Assembly (NCBI GenBank): GCA_018700215.1
Contig: JABIST010000029.1
Coordinates: 1-7,685, forward strand
Direction: 5' to 3'
DNA length: 7,685 nucleotides
From: Dehalococcoidia bacterium
GTDB taxonomy: Bacteria; Chloroflexota; Dehalococcoidia; UBA2979
Shown: piece by piece, positions 5,713 through 7,685 of the stretch
Layout of the letters: the number at the start of each line of letters is the position of its first letter
Position numbering within the stretch: the stretch's first letter is position 1
Notes under the pieces: model-generated
Database searches by the model: none
Seen by the model: only the letters and a program-made list of their open reading frames with translations
Told to the model about the DNA's origin: nothing
Translations under genes and position numbers: made by a program

Positions 5713-6648
5713 ATGGGTGCGCTAGATGGAAACGGCGTGATTGTGACCGGCGGAGGCCGGGGGATTGGGAAGGCGATTTCGCTGCTGGCTGCGTCTGAAG
5801 GCGCGGTAGTGGTGGTGGCCGACAACGGCTGCGAGCCGGACGGGACCGGGACGAACCCGGCGATTGCGCAGGGAGTGGTGGACGAGATCACCGCTGCTGG
5901 TGGCAAGGCGGTGGCGGTCTGTGAAGACATGAGCACGATGGCGGGCGCGGAAGTGGCCGTGAAGGCGGCGCTGGACAACGCGGACCGGCTGGATGCGCTG
6001 ATCACGAGCCACGGGATCCGGCGTGACACGCCGATCTGGGAGATGACCGAGGACGACTGGGACTCGGTGATCAACGGCAATGTGAAGGGCGTGTTCACGA
6101 CGGTGAAGTTCGCGACGGTGCTGATGCGTCAGCAGCGGGCCGGGCGAGTGGTGATGATGACCTCTGACGCTGGACTGGGCGCGGTTGGCGCATCGAACTA
6201 CGCGGCCGCGGGTGAGGGCGTGATTGGCCTGAGCCGGACGGTGGCGCGCGATGTGGGGCGATACGGCGTGACGTGCAACGCGATTTCGCCGCTGGCGCGG
6301 ACTCGGATGTCTGGCGGGGCCTCGGAAGAGCTGCGGCCGCCGGCAGGTGTGCGTTCGTCGGACACGATGGCGCGGATTCAGGCGCCGTTCCCGACTCGGA
6401 AGTGGGAAGGCGACGGGCATCCGGACGACCCGGCGAGCGTGGCCGCGCTGGCGGTGTACCTGGCGAGCGAGGCTTCGGCAGAGGTGAACGGGCAGCTCTT
6501 CGGCGTTCGTGCCGGTGAGGTGTATTTGTACAACTCCCCGGAGATCGACCGGCAGATTTTGAGCTACGGGCGACGGTTCACGATGGATGAGCTGGACGAG
6601 CAGGCGCCACGAGCGCTGGCGTTCGGCGTATCGAACCCGCTGACGTAG
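5713..6648 (+). CDS. SDR-family protein, MFE-2-like, lacking the catalytic lysine (possible pseudoenzyme)
   Basis: A 311-residue Rossmann-fold protein related to the 3-hydroxyacyl-CoA dehydrogenase domain of multifunctional enzyme 2. The cofactor motif TGGGRGIG is at 12-19, Asp37 follows beta-2 (favouring NAD over NADP), and Asn123 matches the structural Asn of the active site. The segment around TSDAGLGAVGASNYAAAGEG (150-169) aligns without gaps to the next gene. There Tyr163 is kept, the aligned catalytic Ser is Thr150 (with Ser151 adjacent), and the catalytic Lys of Y-x3-K is Gly167. The codon is GGT, so Lys would need more than one base change, which argues against a read error. The NNAG motif reads TSHG. 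Length, cofactor loop and C-terminal tail are otherwise intact, so this is not a decaying gene. It may be an inactive subunit pairing with the downstream SDR, or it may use unusual chemistry. The two genes are 44 bases apart and probably one transcript. Confidence 0.9.
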   Translation: MGALDGNGVIVTGGGRGIGKAISLLAASEGAVVVVADNGCEPDGTGTNPAIAQGVVDEITAAGGKAVAVCEDMSTMAGAEVAVKAALDNADRLDALITSHGIRRDTPIWEMTEDDWDSVINGNVKGVFTTVKFATVLMRQQRAGRVVMMTSDAGLGAVGASNYAAAGEGVIGLSRTVARDVGRYGVTCNAISPLARTRMSGGASEELRPPAGVRSSDTMARIQAPFPTRKWEGDGHPDDPASVAALAVYLASEASAEVNGQLFGVRAGEVYLYNSPEIDRQILSYGRRFTMDELDEQAPRALAFGVSNPLT

Positions 6649-6681
6649 TCACCGCGACCAGAGAGACAGCAACACAAGACA

Positions 6682-6686
6682 AGGGA
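6682..6686 (+). promoter_or_regulatory. Ribosome-binding site of the second SDR
   Basis: AGGGA lies six bases before ATG 6693 in an A-rich 44-base spacer. It fixes the start and suggests independent, efficient initiation rather than coupling to the upstream SDR. Confidence 0.55.
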
Positions 6687-6692
6687 ACCAAA

Positions 6693-7646
6693 ATGGGTAA
6701 TCGACTCGAAGGACGTGTAGCAATCGTCACTGGCGCCGGTCGCGGGATTGGCCGCGGGGTGGCGCATCAGTTGGCGGAAGAGGGCTGCGCCGTTGTGGTG
6801 AACGACTTCGGTGGCGCGCTGGACGGCAGCGGCGGGGACATTGGTCCAGCCGACGAAGTGGTGAACGAGATTCGTGCGGCGGGCGGCCAGGCGGCTGCGC
6901 ACTACGGCGACATCTCGAAGTTCGAAGACTGTGCCGCGCTGGCGCAGACGGCGATGGACGAGTTTGGACGGCTGGACATCCTCTGCCACGTGGCGGGCAT
7001 TTTGCGGGACCGCATGGTGTTCAACATGACGGAGGAGGAGTGGGACGCAGTGCTGGCGGTCCACCTGAAGGGCGCGTTCAACACGGTGCGCAACGCGGTG
7101 GGACCGATGCTGGAGCAGGGACACGGGCGGATCATTCTGTTCTCGTCCGGGTCCGGGCTGGGTTCATCGGGACAGGCGAACTACTCGGCAGCGAAGGAAG
7201 GCATGGTGGGGTTCGCACGGGCGCTGGCGCGTGAGCTTGGTCCGTACGGGATCACGGCGAACGCGGTGTACCCGGGCGGCAACACGCGGATGACGCAGTC
7301 CGTGCCGACTGCGGCGTCCGAGCTGCGGGCGCAGGCGGGCATTATCCGGAGTGGCCGCGCCGCATCTTCCGACGAGTGGCCAGAGGATGGCCCTCAGCCC
7401 CGAGACCCGGAGAACAACGCACCGACGGTGACGTGGCTGGCGAGCGAAGCCGGTGGCGCGATCAACGGCCAGGTGATCGGCTGTTCGGGCTGGCAGGCGT
7501 CGCGGTACTCGGTGCGGCAGGGGACGCGGAGCGTGGCGAAGGCCGGGTACTGGACGGTGGACGAGCTTCGTCGCGCGGTGCCGTTGCAGCTCACAGCGGG
7601 GGTTGCAAACCCGGCACCGGCACGCGTGGAACAGCCGAAACAGTAA
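6693..7646 (+). CDS. SDR-family oxidoreductase, MFE-2-like 3-hydroxyacyl-CoA dehydrogenase candidate
   Basis: A 317-residue classical SDR with a complete active site: TGAGRGIG cofactor loop (13-20), Asp38 in VVVNDFGGALDGSG (NAD-type, and the stretch typical of MFE-2 dehydrogenase domains), and CHVAGILRDRM (98-108) in place of NNAG. GSGLGSSGQANYSAAKEG follows Ser151, with Tyr164 and Lys168. By recollection these numbers coincide with the Ser/Tyr/Lys residues of mammalian MFE-2. The usual active-site Asn is His124 (AVHLKG), as I recall for MFE-2 relatives. It likely oxidises a 3-hydroxyacyl-CoA to 3-oxoacyl-CoA in the cytosol. About 60 residues beyond the core (YWTVDELRRAVPLQLTAGVA region) are shared with the upstream paralogue, pointing to tandem duplication. 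The substrate is unknown; 17-beta-hydroxysteroid-type activity is an alternative. Confidence 0.92.
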   Translation: MGNRLEGRVAIVTGAGRGIGRGVAHQLAEEGCAVVVNDFGGALDGSGGDIGPADEVVNEIRAAGGQAAAHYGDISKFEDCAALAQTAMDEFGRLDILCHVAGILRDRMVFNMTEEEWDAVLAVHLKGAFNTVRNAVGPMLEQGHGRIILFSSGSGLGSSGQANYSAAKEGMVGFARALARELGPYGITANAVYPGGNTRMTQSVPTAASELRAQAGIIRSGRAASSDEWPEDGPQPRDPENNAPTVTWLASEAGGAINGQVIGCSGWQASRYSVRQGTRSVAKAGYWTVDELRRAVPLQLTAGVANPAPARVEQPKQ

Positions 7647-7660
7647 TCCGGCAAACAGAG

Positions 7661-7679
7661 CGCTGCCCTTCCGGCAGCG
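7661..7679 (+). terminator. Stem-loop after the SDR operon, possible terminator
   Basis: A perfect 7-bp stem (CGCTGCC with GGCAGCG) closes a five-base loop CTTCC, starting 14 bases after the TAA stop. This is the expected place for a terminator, but the next bases are G-rich and the window ends before any T tract could be seen. Confidence 0.45.
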
Positions 7680-7685
7680 GCGGGG

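Noticed and set aside
6564..7124. 186-codon minus-strand frame across both SDR genes
   Set aside because: It spans the intergenic region antisense to two conserved genes and shows no domain.
1..7685. CRISPR arrays, tRNA or rRNA genes, insertion sequences, attachment sites
   Set aside because: None seen: no regularly spaced repeats, no transposase or integrase motifs, and no cloverleaf-like intergenic segment. Apart from the 217-base spacer, gaps are under 50 bases.

Overview
The window is GC-rich bacterial DNA that is almost entirely coding. It suits a Chloroflexota (SAR202/Dehalococcoidia-like) or actinobacterium-like genome. The hints are a class III cyclase fused to an AfsR/MalT-like ATPase, neighbouring family III CoA-transferases, and multifunctional-enzyme-2-like short-chain dehydrogenases (SDRs). 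This is an impression from gene families, not a phylogenetic placement. The + strand is G-rich over genes of both orientations, so replication-strand bias rather than gene direction appears to set codon choice.

Layout: (1) 1-309, +: the C-terminal third of an enoyl-CoA hydratase/isomerase. It ends in a CTAG tetranucleotide whose two strands each carry a stop codon, so it abuts the convergent gene with no spacer. (2) 306-3031, -: one large signalling gene (cyclase, NTPase, winged helix, TPR), split into two overlapping ORFs by a single-base frameshift near 1397. (3) 3076-4296 and 4296-5495, -: two family III (CaiB/BaiF) CoA-transferases joined by a one-base TGATG stop/start overlap. Both carry Glu at the position of the usual catalytic Asp. 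The cyclase gene starts 44 bases after them, so the three probably form one transcript. (4) 5496-5712: a divergent intergenic region with weak regulatory candidates. (5) 5713-6648 and 6693-7646, +: two tandem SDR paralogues. The second has the full Ser-Tyr-Lys set. The first keeps Tyr but has Gly for the catalytic Lys and Thr at the aligned Ser position. (6) 7647-7685: a short GC-rich hairpin, possibly a terminator cut by the window edge.

Together the metabolic genes look like a beta-oxidation-type module: CoA activation by transfer from another acyl-CoA, hydration, and oxidation of a 3-hydroxyacyl-CoA. The substrate cannot be read from the sequence. The most interesting point is the architecture: paired CoA-transferase subunits face paired SDR subunits, one of which looks like a pseudoenzyme. 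This recalls the BbsEF/BbsCD arrangement of anaerobic toluene (benzylsuccinate) degradation. The resemblance is in organisation only and is an inference.
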